Shown: in pieces, positions 16,942 through 25,435 of the stretch
Position numbering within the stretch: position 1 is the first letter of the stretch
Layout: each line of letters opens with the position of its first letter
NCBI RefSeq assembly: GCF_000428525.1
Contig: NZ_AUAC01000002.1
Location: forward strand, 620,001 to 684,000
DNA: 64,000 nt
Direction: 5' to 3'
From: Hellea balneolensis DSM 19091
GTDB taxonomy: Bacteria; Pseudomonadota; Alphaproteobacteria; Caulobacterales; Maricaulaceae
The notes under the pieces: generated by a model
Told to the model about the DNA's origin: nothing
The model's input: only the letters and a program-made list of their open reading frames with translations
The model's database searches: none
Position numbers and translations under genes: made by a program

Positions 16942-18936
16942 CTACTTGCCTAACATCTCTTTGGCCTTAGCCACTACAGCGTCAGTCGTAATCCCAAAAT
17001 GCTCGAACAAGGCTGCTCCCGGTGCAGAGGCCCCAAAACTATTCATGCCGACAAAGCCACCTTGACGTCCGATAAGCCCGTCCCAGCCTTGGCGGATACC
17101 CGCTTCAATGGCGATTTTCGGGAGGTCTTTCCCAATCACAGAACGGATGTATTTTTCGTCCTGATCGAGGAATAAATCCATACACGGGACAGAGACGACG
17201 CGAGCGGAGATGCCTTGCGCGGAAAGTTCTTTATGAGCCTCAACGGCGAGGTGTACTTCGGAGCCGCTGGCGAGCAAAACGATATCATCAGCCCCCTCAC
17301 CCGCTTTAAGGACATAACCGCCGCGCGCACACATATTCTTATCCGCAGACGTTCTAACGGGCGGAAGGCCTTGGCGGGTTAAGGCATGGAGTGATGGGCC
17401 ATCTGCGCGTTCAACTGATAGCTCCCAGCATTCTGCCGTTTCAATGGCGTCTGCCGGACGGAAAACATACAGGTTTGGAATAGCGCGAAGCGAAGCTACA
17501 TGTTCGACGGGTTGATGGGTCGGACCATCTTCGCCAACTCCAATACTGTCATGAGTCATCACATATATAACTCGCACGCCCATTAAAGCTGAGAGACGTA
17601 TCGCGGGCCGACAATAATCAGCAAAAACAAGAAAAGTACCTGAGTATGGAATGATGCCGCCATGAAGCGCCATGCCATTCATCGCAGCCCCCATGATATG
17701 TTCACGAATACCGTAATTGACATAACGGCCGCCATAATTATCGGCTTGAATTTCTGAGGATGTTGCGGGCGTGCGGGTCTTATTGGACCCTTCCAGATCA
17801 GCAGATCCAGAAACCATGTCTGTTACCTGTTCGGTTAAGACTACCAAAGCATTTTTAGAGGCGACACGCGTCGCGAGTTTAGACGGGTTTGCAACAAGTT
17901 CATTCTTATAAGCTTGCATCGCATCTTTCCACCCGATGTTCAGCTCACCTTTCATAGCGCGGTTAAAGTCATTCGCCTTGCTTGAGGCAGCCAAACGTTC
18001 TTTCCACTCTTTATGCTCACGGCGGCCCTTACGTCCGGGACGCTTCCACATTTTATAAACATCCTCAGGAATTTCAAACGGGCCGTGATCCCAGCCTAGT
18101 GCTTTACGAGTTCCCGCAATTTCTTCATCCCCCAAAGGGGCGCCATGCACTTTAGAGGTGCCCGCCTTGGTAGGCGCGCCTTTACCGATAGTCGTCTTGC
18201 AAGCGATTAAGGTCGGTTTGTCAGATTTTTTTGCACGGCGCAGCGCATTGCCAACTTTGCGAGCGTCGTGGCCATCCACTTTAATCACATTCCATCCGCA
18301 AGCTTCAAAACGCTTTTTTTGATCAGAGCTGTCAGAAATTTCGACACTCCCATCAATTGTGATATTATTATCATCCCACATCACAATAAGTTTGTTCAGT
18401 TTCAGATGTCCTGCAAGAGAAATCGCTTCTTGGGAAATGCCCTCCATGAGGCAGCCATCACCCGCAATGACATAGGTATAATGATCTACAATATCATCGC
18501 CATAACGCGCATTCATCTGGCGCTCGGCCAGAGCAAAGCCAACACCATTGGCTATGCCTTGACCAAGGGGACCTGTTGTTGTCTCGACGCCTGGCACATG
18601 ACCATATTCGGGATGGCCCGCCGTAATGGAGCCGAGCTGACGAAAGTTTTTAATCTGCTCCATTGTCATGGCTTTATAGCCTGTCAGGTGCAAAAGAGAA
18701 TATATCAGCATAGAGCCATGCCCCGCCGAGAGGATAAAGCGGTCACGATCCGGCCAATTTGGATCGGACGGATTAAACTTTAGAAACTTAGAAAACAAAA
18801 CCGTTGCAGCGTCAGCCATCCCCATGGGCATACCCGGATGGCCTGAATTCGCCGCTTGCACAGCGTCCATAGAAAGCGCCGCAATAGCGTTACTCATCTG
18901 CTTATGATCGTATTCCGATTTAGAAAGTTCTGACAT
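16942..18936 (-). CDS. tkt: Transketolase
   Basis: Thiamine-diphosphate enzyme of the pentose phosphate pathway that moves two-carbon ketol units between sugar phosphates. I chose the ATG at 18936 (664 residues, 'MSELSKSEYDHKQMSNAIAALSMD') because AGGTGA precedes it at good spacing; the longer frame to 19008 adds non-homologous residues. Motifs: 'SGHPGMPMGMAD', 'HGSMLIYSLLHLTGY', the ThDP/metal motif 'GDGCLMEGISQEA...NKLIVMWDDN', and in the Pyr domain 'YVMTHDSIGVGEDGPTHQPVEH'. Full-length and apparently intact. Confidence 0.97.
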   Translation of the reverse strand: MSELSKSEYDHKQMSNAIAALSMDAVQAANSGHPGMPMGMADAATVLFSKFLKFNPSDPNWPDRDRFILSAGHGSMLIYSLLHLTGYKAMTMEQIKNFRQLGSITAGHPEYGHVPGVETTTGPLGQGIANGVGFALAERQMNARYGDDIVDHYTYVIAGDGCLMEGISQEAISLAGHLKLNKLIVMWDDNNITIDGSVEISDSSDQKKRFEACGWNVIKVDGHDARKVGNALRRAKKSDKPTLIACKTTIGKGAPTKAGTSKVHGAPLGDEEIAGTRKALGWDHGPFEIPEDVYKMWKRPGRKGRREHKEWKERLAASSKANDFNRAMKGELNIGWKDAMQAYKNELVANPSKLATRVASKNALVVLTEQVTDMVSGSADLEGSNKTRTPATSSEIQADNYGGRYVNYGIREHIMGAAMNGMALHGGIIPYSGTFLVFADYCRPAIRLSALMGVRVIYVMTHDSIGVGEDGPTHQPVEHVASLRAIPNLYVFRPADAIETAECWELSVERADGPSLHALTRQGLPPVRTSADKNMCARGGYVLKAGEGADDIVLLASGSEVHLAVEAHKELSAQGISARVVSVPCMDLFLDQDEKYIRSVIGKDLPKIAIEAGIRQGWDGLIGRQGGFVGMNSFGASAPGAALFEHFGITTDAVVAKAKEMLGK

Positions 18937-19243
18937 TTTATCACCTGTAGAGGGCGGTATTTGCCGCCTGATTCTTTGCATAAATGAATGGCATGACATT
19001 GTTTTCAAAGCTAGAGCGCAGTCAAAGCTAGATGTGGATTAGAGACCGGATCCTCAGGAAACGCCGCCGCATACCGTAAAAGAGTCTAAATAAGCGGCCA
19101 TATCCCCCGGCTGAAACCATAGCCATTCTGAGAATAGGGCCGCGCCTGTAAATAGCAGTAAATTAGGTCAAAAACAGCATAGACAGCTCGCCGAGCTTTC
19201 CCTATATAGCCGCTTCACTTGTAAGTCTGACTCACATTTGAAC
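18937..19243. other. Intergenic region before tRNA-Phe
   Basis: About 300 bases between the transketolase start and tRNA-Phe. It must hold the transketolase promoter on the minus strand and the tRNA promoter on the plus strand. I see no additional gene or strong repeat in it. Confidence 0.5.
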
Positions 19244-19319
19244 GCCCGAATAGCTCAGTTGGTAGAGCAACGGATTGAAAATCCGTGTGTCCCTGGTTCA
19301 AATCCAGGTTCGGGCACCA
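19244..19319 (+). tRNA. tRNA-Phe (GAA)
   Basis: A 76-nt cloverleaf: acceptor stem GCCCGAA/TTCGGGC, D-loop GCTCAGTTGGTAGAGC, anticodon stem with loop TTGAAAA (anticodon GAA), T-arm CTGGTTCAAATCCAG, and an encoded CCA. The conjugative element begins right after it, so its 3' end may be the attachment site. I did not find a second copy of the tRNA 3' end at the other side of the element. Confidence 0.98.
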
Positions 19320-19373
19320 TTTACCCCTCATAAGTCATTGTTTTATATATGCATTTAATTATTTTGGATAAAT

Positions 19374-19396
19374 GCTCCCTCATTCGCTCCCTCATT
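19374..19396. repeat. Direct repeat pair near tRNA-Phe
   Basis: GCTCCCTCATT occurs at 19374-19384 and again at 19386-19396, 55 bp after the tRNA. Short GGGAGC-type direct repeats next to a tRNA attachment site are often seen at the ends of integrative elements with P4-like integrases. Here they may be the only trace of such a recombination module. Confidence 0.4.
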
Positions 19397-19433
19397 TCAA
19401 ATTCGAATCTACTATCCAACCGTATCTGGTTAT

Positions 19434-19458
19434 AAAAAAAAGAGCTCTTACGAGCTCT
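19434..19458 (-). terminator. Intrinsic terminator of the trb operon
   Basis: On the minus strand AGAGCTCGTAAGAGCTCT forms a stem directly followed by eight T residues. It lies about 30 bp after the stop of the AlpA-like gene, the last gene of the 12.5-kb operon that begins with traG. Confidence 0.85.
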
Positions 19459-19490
19459 GTCAATTACCCCTAATCAAATACTGCAGAGTA

Positions 19491-19685
19491 TTACGAGTCA
19501 GCAAGCTCCAATTCATCGATCCATTTCTGGATTTCAGATAGTTTCCATCGCGTAAAACGCGTACCATCTTGATATGGCAAGGGAAAACGGTCCTCTAAAT
19601 TTCGCGACTTTTTCCATAGTGTAGCCCTGCTCTTTATTCCTGTAATTGCCTGCACATCCTTGGACGTCAATAATTGGTCGGTCAT
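19491..19685 (-). CDS. AlpA/excisionase-like small helix-turn-helix protein
   Basis: 64-residue protein from the ATG at 19685 (a TTG at 19694 would add three residues). 'LLTSKDVQAITGIKSRATLWKKS' is a MerR/AlpA-type winged helix-turn-helix, followed by 'FPLPYQDGTRFTRWKLSEIQKWIDEL', the typical AlpA layout. Such proteins act as excisionase or integrase regulators in tRNA-integrated elements, which agrees with its place at the tRNA-proximal end. A GGGCGCA/TGCGCCC hairpin lies just upstream (19705-19727), between it and the DUF736 gene, and could lower its expression. Confidence 0.75.
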   Translation of the reverse strand: MTDQLLTSKDVQAITGIKSRATLWKKSRNLEDRFPLPYQDGTRFTRWKLSEIQKWIDELELADS

Positions 19686-19742
19686 ATCTCTCAATCAGAT
19701 TAAGGGCGCACAATTTAGATGCGCCCTCACCTGCCCTTTATG

Positions 19743-20066
19743 TTACTGAGTCTTAGGCCGTGACCAAACGAGATCAGCCCCGTCTTCACGGTCAAAGAGC
19801 GCAGCATTAAACGGTTTATCCATTTCTGGGCCGTCAAACTTGATGCTGACGTAATCCACCGGTTCTTTATCATCATCTGGCTCGGATGTTTCATTCCATC
19901 CAACACCGAGATCACAACGGCCGGATTTGACGAAGTAATCTGGACTATTTTCGGATTTCTTCTTTTCATTGGGAACAATGCGTACCTTTCGGCTCGTCAT
20001 CATGGTGACTATCGTGCCTTGATAGCCGCCTTTTTCCATTGGTTTAAATGTACCTATATTTGCCAT
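19743..20066 (-). CDS. DUF736 family protein, copy 1
   Basis: 107-residue cytoplasmic protein. The N-terminus 'MANIGTFKPMEKGGYQGTIVTM' and C-terminus 'KPFNAALFDREDGADLVWSRPKTQ' match DUF736, a small family nearly confined to plasmids and integrative elements of Proteobacteria, with no established function. An AAAGGA sequence precedes the ATG. It follows the DUF2274 gene with 37 bp spacing and belongs to the end of the trb operon. Further related copies, one intact and two degraded, lie at 39835-41072. Confidence 0.85.
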   Translation of the reverse strand: MANIGTFKPMEKGGYQGTIVTMMTSRKVRIVPNEKKKSENSPDYFVKSGRCDLGVGWNETSEPDDDKEPVDYVSIKFDGPEMDKPFNAALFDREDGADLVWSRPKTQ

Positions 20067-20103
20067 ATCGAAGTCCTTTCAAAATTGGCGTTAATCGAAA
20101 CAG

Positions 20104-20334
20104 TTAAGCTAGCTCGCGCTTAGCCTTCTTAAATCCAGTATCGCTAGCTAGAAAGCTGGCAAGCATGGACGGTATGAGAGCGTTTACGGGCTGTTTCTCC
20201 CCGTAAGTATTTTCATAAATGGCGGCATAAGCCTCCAGATCTTGATTGACGTCATAAGGTAGCGTCACAGGGACTTTGACAGGTTTGTGTTGCTGCAATT
20301 TTGGTAATTTCAATTTGGGTTTGGCGTCAGCCAT
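20104..20334 (-). CDS. DUF2274 family protein
   Basis: 76-residue Lys/Pro-rich protein ('LKLPKLQQHKPVKVPVTLPYDVNQDLEAYAAIYENTYGEKQPV...LIPSMLASFLASD'). This matches DUF2274, small ribbon-helix-helix-like proteins that usually follow trbI in Trb-type elements. A GGAGG ribosome site sits before the ATG, and the gene begins 2 bp after trbI. Role unknown; a DNA-binding regulator of transfer is plausible. Confidence 0.82.
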   Translation of the reverse strand: MADAKPKLKLPKLQQHKPVKVPVTLPYDVNQDLEAYAAIYENTYGEKQPVNALIPSMLASFLASDTGFKKAKRELA

Positions 20335-20336
20335 AA

Positions 20337-21563
20337 CTATCCTCCGTAAGGTTTAAGAATGAGATCGCGGCTGACAATGACGTTAAACCGCCATCCCTGC
20401 CGTATTTTGAGTGTGGGCTGCACATTGAGGTTTCGGTCAATGATGCGCTGCCCCGCAATATTTGCGGTGTCTTGGCCGGCATTCTGCAAAGCACGCGTCA
20501 ACCGATCACCGTCATCACTGGCAAGCTCAGAGCCTATTGAGAGTAGCGACGACAAAGCCGCACCTTTGATGAACTGCCATGTATGACGGTCCACCTTATC
20601 TTTGAGACCTGCAAAGCCTTGGGCGTCTGAGCCAGGCAGGTTATCAAGCTGAATACTATCGCCGTTGGGAAGAATAAGCCGCGTCCAGGCAACAAGTGCC
20701 CTGCTCTGCCCGAAAGCAATGACGCTATCATAGCGCCCCATCAGGCGAGATCCTTGCGGGATAAGCAGATGCTGTCCTGTTACGGTATCAAAGACGTTCT
20801 CGGTGACTTGGCCGATAACTTGTCCCGGTAAATCCGAGTTAAGCCCTGTGACCAGTGACGCCGGGATCAGATTGCCCGCCATGACCTGATAGGGTGAGCG
20901 CGGTGATACAAGGCCGTGACTATTGTAAATATAGTCAGTCTCGCGGTCTATGAACGCCTGTTTAGTGCCCTGTCCATTTGGGTCAGAACTTATCGGACTT
21001 GAATCAAAACCGGATGGCGGTGGATTAAAGCTCGGATATTCGGGCGGCGGTATATATGGGCCGCTAACGCTCGCGATTTGCGCTGCTTGCCTATTGATAC
21101 CGCGCCCGCTTAATTCAAAAAAGAGACTGGCACTGCCCTCATTCTGTGGCACAGGCTGAACGGGGATTGGCTGATAAGCCGGTTTGGCTGTTCTCGGCGC
21201 TGAATATGAGGCCAGCTTTTGCGGCGGCTTAGAGCCTGCGTCAGGCTCTACAGGCACAGACTCAAGATCAGCGCTCATATAGGCCGCGCCAAGGTCACCC
21301 GGTAATGGCGGCCCAAGCCTTGGTTTCATCTCGCCATATGACTTGGGCAATAGCTCTAAGCCTGCTGCCATGGGTTTATGTGTGACATTGTATAGCTCAT
21401 CGCTCTTCGCCTCGTCATAATCCGGAGATTGAAGCGCAACGGCTAGTGCTGCGAACATAATTGTGCCTAACCCTATGCTCCCACCGATCAGAGCCTTGCG
21501 ACTAAAACGGCGAACTGCCCTTGGCCACGCCCTGATTGTGAGATCTGGAGGAATATCGCTCAC
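20337..21563 (-). CDS. trbI: TrbI/VirB10 core-complex protein
   Basis: 408-residue bitopic protein spanning both membranes in the type IV secretion core complex. One inner-membrane helix ('IGGSIGLGTIMFAALAVAL', about residues 26-44) is followed by a long Pro-rich periplasmic linker and the conserved VirB10 beta-barrel: 'SPYQVMAGNLIPASLVTGLNSDLPGQVIGQVTENVFDTVTGQHLLIPQGSRLMGRYDS'. The C-terminal antenna region follows ('GAALSSLLSIGSELAS'). It overlaps trbG by 4 bases. Confidence 0.95.
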   Translation of the reverse strand: MSDIPPDLTIRAWPRAVRRFSRKALIGGSIGLGTIMFAALAVALQSPDYDEAKSDELYNVTHKPMAAGLELLPKSYGEMKPRLGPPLPGDLGAAYMSADLESVPVEPDAGSKPPQKLASYSAPRTAKPAYQPIPVQPVPQNEGSASLFFELSGRGINRQAAQIASVSGPYIPPPEYPSFNPPPSGFDSSPISSDPNGQGTKQAFIDRETDYIYNSHGLVSPRSPYQVMAGNLIPASLVTGLNSDLPGQVIGQVTENVFDTVTGQHLLIPQGSRLMGRYDSVIAFGQSRALVAWTRLILPNGDSIQLDNLPGSDAQGFAGLKDKVDRHTWQFIKGAALSSLLSIGSELASDDGDRLTRALQNAGQDTANIAGQRIIDRNLNVQPTLKIRQGWRFNVIVSRDLILKPYGG

Positions 21564-22633
21564 AGCTGGCGCTCAATGCGAACGACCTGTTGCTTCTTTT
21601 CGCCAAGGCGTAACTCGGCAAAATCAAAGAGACGATCAACGACATAATACTCACCATTGACGCGGTAATTGACGAGCTTGCTTTTCTTGCCCTTTCGGTC
21701 TGTCACGAATAATGGCGGCGCTTCCGAGACCGCCAAGCTTTTCGGGAACTCGATAAAGACCTTCTTGCCATCATCGAAGACGCGCGTAGGCCGCCAATTG
21801 GGGTTGTCGCCCTTGATGGTATAATCAAAGCGAAGGTTCTCTTGCTTAAAGTCTAAATCCGCCTTTTCAAAAGTCGCCTGTCTGAAACGCGGCTGTTTCG
21901 GAACGACCTTCTTGATTTGCTTAAGCGCTTCATGGGGATAGCGCCACGATACCGCCGCCATGTAGGTATCGGCAAAAGATTTGAGGTCGAGATAGTAAGT
22001 GCGCTTGGTCGTCGTGATAACGGCATTGGTCGATAATTTGGCCGCCATGGGCTTTACCAGAATATGCACCTGCTCATTAGCGCCTGACCCGGACACTGTA
22101 TCTCCGACCGTCCAGCGCTCCGTATCGCCCGCTGATACCGATGTCAGCGCTTCGCCGCGTTGCAACGCTATATCCGTGACCTGTGAGGGAGACGCATAGA
22201 CTTGATACAATGACCCCGGCGTATAGGGATAAAGCTGTATGGCATTCAGATAGTTCTCGGATGTGGGCTTTACGATTGCGTTTTCATTCGCATAGCTGAC
22301 CGCCTGAAACCCCGTCATGCTTGGCTGATCAAAGAACTCAACATTGACAGGCTTGGGCTTCATTTGGCCTTCCATGATGAGACTTGGCATCACCATATCT
22401 GGATAATGCACCGCAGGGTCGATATACGCCTCAAACTCTGTTTCTTCATCAGCCCCAGACCCAACTTCGGCCACATATACGGCGCGGGACATTTCATCAG
22501 GCTTAGTCACAGTGCCGGGTGACTTAAATTCTGCCTTCACATCTTCAAAGGCGGATTGAAGACTGGCACACCCCGTCAGGCTTATAGTGATAGCCAAAAC
22601 GGATACGGTTTTTACGAATGATAGCTGTCTCAT
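21560..22633 (-). CDS. trbG: TrbG/VirB9 outer-membrane core protein, with lipobox
   Basis: 357-residue VirB9-family protein of the type IV secretion outer-membrane core. The C-terminal VirB9 domain is clear ('FDYTIKGDNPNWRPTRVFDDGKKVFIEFP...LPPLFVTDRKGKKSKLVNYRVNGEYYVVDRLFD' region). Its N-terminus has a lipobox, LTGC, after a hydrophobic core, so the protein should itself be lipidated. Since no trbH (VirB7-like lipoprotein) is found in the operon, this may replace that function. Overlaps trbI by 4 and trbF by 1 base. Confidence 0.93.
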   Translation of the reverse strand: MRQLSFVKTVSVLAITISLTGCASLQSAFEDVKAEFKSPGTVTKPDEMSRAVYVAEVGSGADEETEFEAYIDPAVHYPDMVMPSLIMEGQMKPKPVNVEFFDQPSMTGFQAVSYANENAIVKPTSENYLNAIQLYPYTPGSLYQVYASPSQVTDIALQRGEALTSVSAGDTERWTVGDTVSGSGANEQVHILVKPMAAKLSTNAVITTTKRTYYLDLKSFADTYMAAVSWRYPHEALKQIKKVVPKQPRFRQATFEKADLDFKQENLRFDYTIKGDNPNWRPTRVFDDGKKVFIEFPKSLAVSEAPPLFVTDRKGKKSKLVNYRVNGEYYVVDRLFDFAELRLGEKKQQVVRIERQL

Positions 22634-23337
22634 TATTGTGCTCCTACGGCTGTTGTGAGGTCTTTCGACCAGTTGAGATTATGTACGTAGAGGCCAAGTG
22701 GATTGCGGTGTAGTGTCTGCGCGTCCCTGGGCGCTTGGGTGATAATCGAGAGCGAGGCCGTATATGTCTGGGCGCTCATTTTAGCCCCGCGCGCAAATTC
22801 AGTCTCGCGCCAGCGAATTTCAAAACTATCGCCTGATGAGCGCACAATGCTGATAACATCAACGGTAACGCTGCGCTCGCCGACTGCTGAGAACGGGTCA
22901 TTATCGCGGGCGTAATCATTAAGCGTGATTGACGCTTGATCAGTGGCGAAACCGTAGGCCTCAAGCCAATTATCACGTAGGACGACGGGATCAATCGAGA
23001 CAGAGCGAACATTGGTTATAAACCGCGCAAGCTGATTAGCAATTTGCGCGTCGCTGGGCTCGAACTTGCCCTGTAGCGGGTTCACAGACTTTATACCGCC
23101 ATCCGCGTCGATTTCAACAACATGGACTTGGACACTGGCTTGCGCGCCTTGATAAATCATGCCGCTTGCCAATAGCGCAGAAAGACCGAAGGAAGCAAAA
23201 CAAGCTACGCGCCAGTTTTTTCCCCGCACGAGAGCTGACCCTAACCGGTTATCAACGACCTGCTTAGCCTTTTGATAAGGCGTTTCCGGCACGGGCGTAT
23301 TGCCATATTTGCTCTGATTGCGTTTCCATTTCCACAT
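22633..23337 (-). CDS. trbF: TrbF/VirB8 inner-membrane assembly protein
   Basis: 234-residue VirB8-family protein. A short basic cytoplasmic tail ('KRNQSKYGNTPVPETPYQKAKQVVDNRLGSALVRGKNW') precedes one membrane helix ('ACFASFGLSALLASGMIYQG') and a periplasmic NTF2-like domain containing 'ARFITNVRSVSIDPVVLRDNW' and 'SFEIRWRETEF'. It nucleates the translocation channel. It lies 11 bp after trbL and overlaps trbG by one base. Confidence 0.93.
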   Translation of the reverse strand: MWKWKRNQSKYGNTPVPETPYQKAKQVVDNRLGSALVRGKNWRVACFASFGLSALLASGMIYQGAQASVQVHVVEIDADGGIKSVNPLQGKFEPSDAQIANQLARFITNVRSVSIDPVVLRDNWLEAYGFATDQASITLNDYARDNDPFSAVGERSVTVDVISIVRSSGDSFEIRWRETEFARGAKMSAQTYTASLSIITQAPRDAQTLHRNPLGLYVHNLNWSKDLTTAVGAQ

Positions 23338-23348
23338 AATATTCTCCT

Positions 23349-24710
23349 CTAACCGTCTGGATTTAATGATGGGCCGCTCGCACTGCCGCCGCCATTACCG
23401 CGCATAGCGTGAGCTGCGTGTCGGCCTGCATTGCGAGTGTGTTGTTGCTTTTTCATTTTCTTGGCCCAATCGGGCTGCGCCTTTGGGCCGCCTGCCGTGG
23501 CTGTACTTGGGGTGGCGGGCTTCATACCTTTGGACAGTGCCCGCATAGCGCCGCGCGCGCCATTGCCATGCGCTGTCGATATTGCTCCGCCTGCGGCTAG
23601 AGCTTTACCGCCTACTTTTTTGGCAACAGACATAGCGCCCGCTTGAGCAACGGCTGCGGCTCCAGCAATGTTGCCTTTGTGCCCTTCATTCCCCACGGAC
23701 ATTTTACCAAGCGCAAAGGCGAGCTTTGTGCCGCCTGTCATAGAGGCGCCTGCTTTAACGGATGACGTTGCAGCCTTCATGCCCCCTTTGCCTACTGCGC
23801 CTGCTACGGCCCCGCCTGCGAGTGCTCCCGCACCAACAGCGGCCATTGTGCCGACAGCAGCGCCAGCCCCTAACTGCGGCGCTCCAGAGACAAGACCCGT
23901 TGCGATGCCGGGACCGAACAATCCCAAGGCAAGTAAAGCCATTGACGCTAAAATTACGGCTGCTGCATCTGCAAGTCCAACAGAAGCTGTTGTGACGACA
24001 CCCGTGACCGGATCAGTGACCGGCTGAAAGGCTGAGGTTATCTCGCCAAACATGGTTGAGCCAATACCGACAATAATAGCTAGAACCATGAGCTTGATGC
24101 CCGAGGCCACGACATTACCCAGCACTTTTTCAGCAAGGAATGATGTCTTATTCCAGAGCGCAAATGGGATGAGGATAAAGCCTGCTAGTGTTGTCAGCTT
24201 AAACTCAATAACAGTGACAAAAAGCTGTATCGCAAGAAAGAAGAAAGCAAATATCGTAATCACCCAAGCCAAGGCAAGTACGCTGATAAGAACAATGTTG
24301 GTGAAGAAATCAATCGGGCCTGTGAGGTTTCCGATTTCTATAAGAAGCGGATGGGCAGCCTTGAATCCCGTATTTGCTATAAAGCCCGGTTTTAATAGTT
24401 GCTCATGTGTCAGGGTTGTTGTCGTTGCTTGAAGTCCCAATCCCCCAAAGCTCTTAAAGATAATTTGAGATAGACCCGAGAAGTTTGTAATGATGAGCGC
24501 AAAAACACCAACATACATAACCTTCTTGAGAAACTTCCCGATAACGGATGTGTCAGACCCCATGGCCCAATAAAGTCCGGCAAGCGTAATATCGATACCA
24601 ATGATGATAGCCGTCAGGTATTGAACTTCGCCGCCAAGCAACCCAAAGCCGCTATCAATGTATCGACTGAACGTCTCAACAAACTTATCAATGACGCCAA
24701 GATCTTCCAT
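23349..24710 (-). CDS. trbL: TrbL/VirB6 polytopic channel protein
   Basis: 453-residue inner-membrane protein with about six hydrophobic segments in the first 270 residues (for example 'YLTAIIIGIDITLAGLYWAMG', 'VLALAWVITIFAFFFLAIQLFV'). A long Gly/Ala-rich and then basic, His/Asn-rich tail follows. This layout is characteristic of P-type conjugation TrbL, which forms the inner-membrane part of the channel. It follows trbJ with shared stop/start bases; no trbK entry-exclusion gene lies between them. Confidence 0.92.
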   Translation of the reverse strand: MEDLGVIDKFVETFSRYIDSGFGLLGGEVQYLTAIIIGIDITLAGLYWAMGSDTSVIGKFLKKVMYVGVFALIITNFSGLSQIIFKSFGGLGLQATTTTLTHEQLLKPGFIANTGFKAAHPLLIEIGNLTGPIDFFTNIVLISVLALAWVITIFAFFFLAIQLFVTVIEFKLTTLAGFILIPFALWNKTSFLAEKVLGNVVASGIKLMVLAIIVGIGSTMFGEITSAFQPVTDPVTGVVTTASVGLADAAAVILASMALLALGLFGPGIATGLVSGAPQLGAGAAVGTMAAVGAGALAGGAVAGAVGKGGMKAATSSVKAGASMTGGTKLAFALGKMSVGNEGHKGNIAGAAAVAQAGAMSVAKKVGGKALAAGGAISTAHGNGARGAMRALSKGMKPATPSTATAGGPKAQPDWAKKMKKQQHTRNAGRHAAHAMRGNGGGSASGPSLNPDG

Positions 24711-25435
24711 TATGGCGTCCCTTTGTAAGCAGAGTCAGACCCAACAAAATTCTTGAGGCGTTCGCGCGCTTCCTTCTCACTGGCTAATCGACGTGCTTGC
24801 TCAACACTGTCGGCACGATATTGCGTCACCTGCATTTGCTGAGCTTGCATGGATTGCTTGATAAGCAACGCAATGAGTTGATTTGTTGACTGTGTGGCTT
24901 GGAGTGCGCCCGTAGCCCCATGACTCTTATTAGTCAGATTGTTTAAAACAACGCGGTCATCTTCCAAACTTTCGACCATCTTGGACTGCATAACCATTGC
25001 GTCGTTATAAGCGCTCCGGGACATCTGCCAGTTCTCTTCAGCGCGAACATAAAAATCATCTTCCGTCATGCCTTTATAGGTTTCTGGATATTGTTCTTTT
25101 ACGAGCTGGCGAGTGCGGCTCACCTCATAAGCTACGTTTTCAGCCTGGGCATTTAGATAAGCGATCTCGCTCAAGATACGATTGAGCTCAGCGGCCGCAT
25201 TCACATCAAGCTTTGAGAGATGCTTAGCCTGATTAATCAACATTTGCGCTTCATTGCGTAGCTGAGCGGCCTGCCGGATGATCTGCGTATGGCTTCTGAC
25301 AGCCGTATAGAAATTTTGCTTAAAATTGGCAGGGTCATAGACGATGCCGCCAAATTGTGCGCTCGCAATTGGCGCATGGGAAAGTCCAATAATGGCTGCC
25401 AATGCCAACGGTATTATTCTGCTACGTCGAGCCAC
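24710..25435 (-). CDS. trbJ: TrbJ/VirB5 pilus-associated protein
   Basis: 241-residue secreted protein. A signal peptide ('RRSRIIPLALAAIIGLSHAPIASA') is followed by 'QFGGIVYDPANFKQNFYTAVRSHTQIIRQAAQLRNEAQMLINQ', the conserved start of TrbJ, and a mostly helical coiled body ending in 'SEKEARERLKNFVGSDSAY'. It functions as a minor pilus/adhesion component. Its start lies inside the end of trbE with 22 bp overlap. Confidence 0.92.
   Translation of the reverse strand: MARRSRIIPLALAAIIGLSHAPIASAQFGGIVYDPANFKQNFYTAVRSHTQIIRQAAQLRNEAQMLINQAKHLSKLDVNAAAELNRILSEIAYLNAQAENVAYEVSRTRQLVKEQYPETYKGMTEDDFYVRAEENWQMSRSAYNDAMVMQSKMVESLEDDRVVLNNLTNKSHGATGALQATQSTNQLIALLIKQSMQAQQMQVTQYRADSVEQARRLASEKEARERLKNFVGSDSAYKGTP

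Noticed and set aside
23349-24027. Pro/Ala-rich plus-strand frames opposite the trbL tail
   Set aside because: They arise from the Gly/Ala-rich coding bias of the trbL C-terminus on the minus strand.
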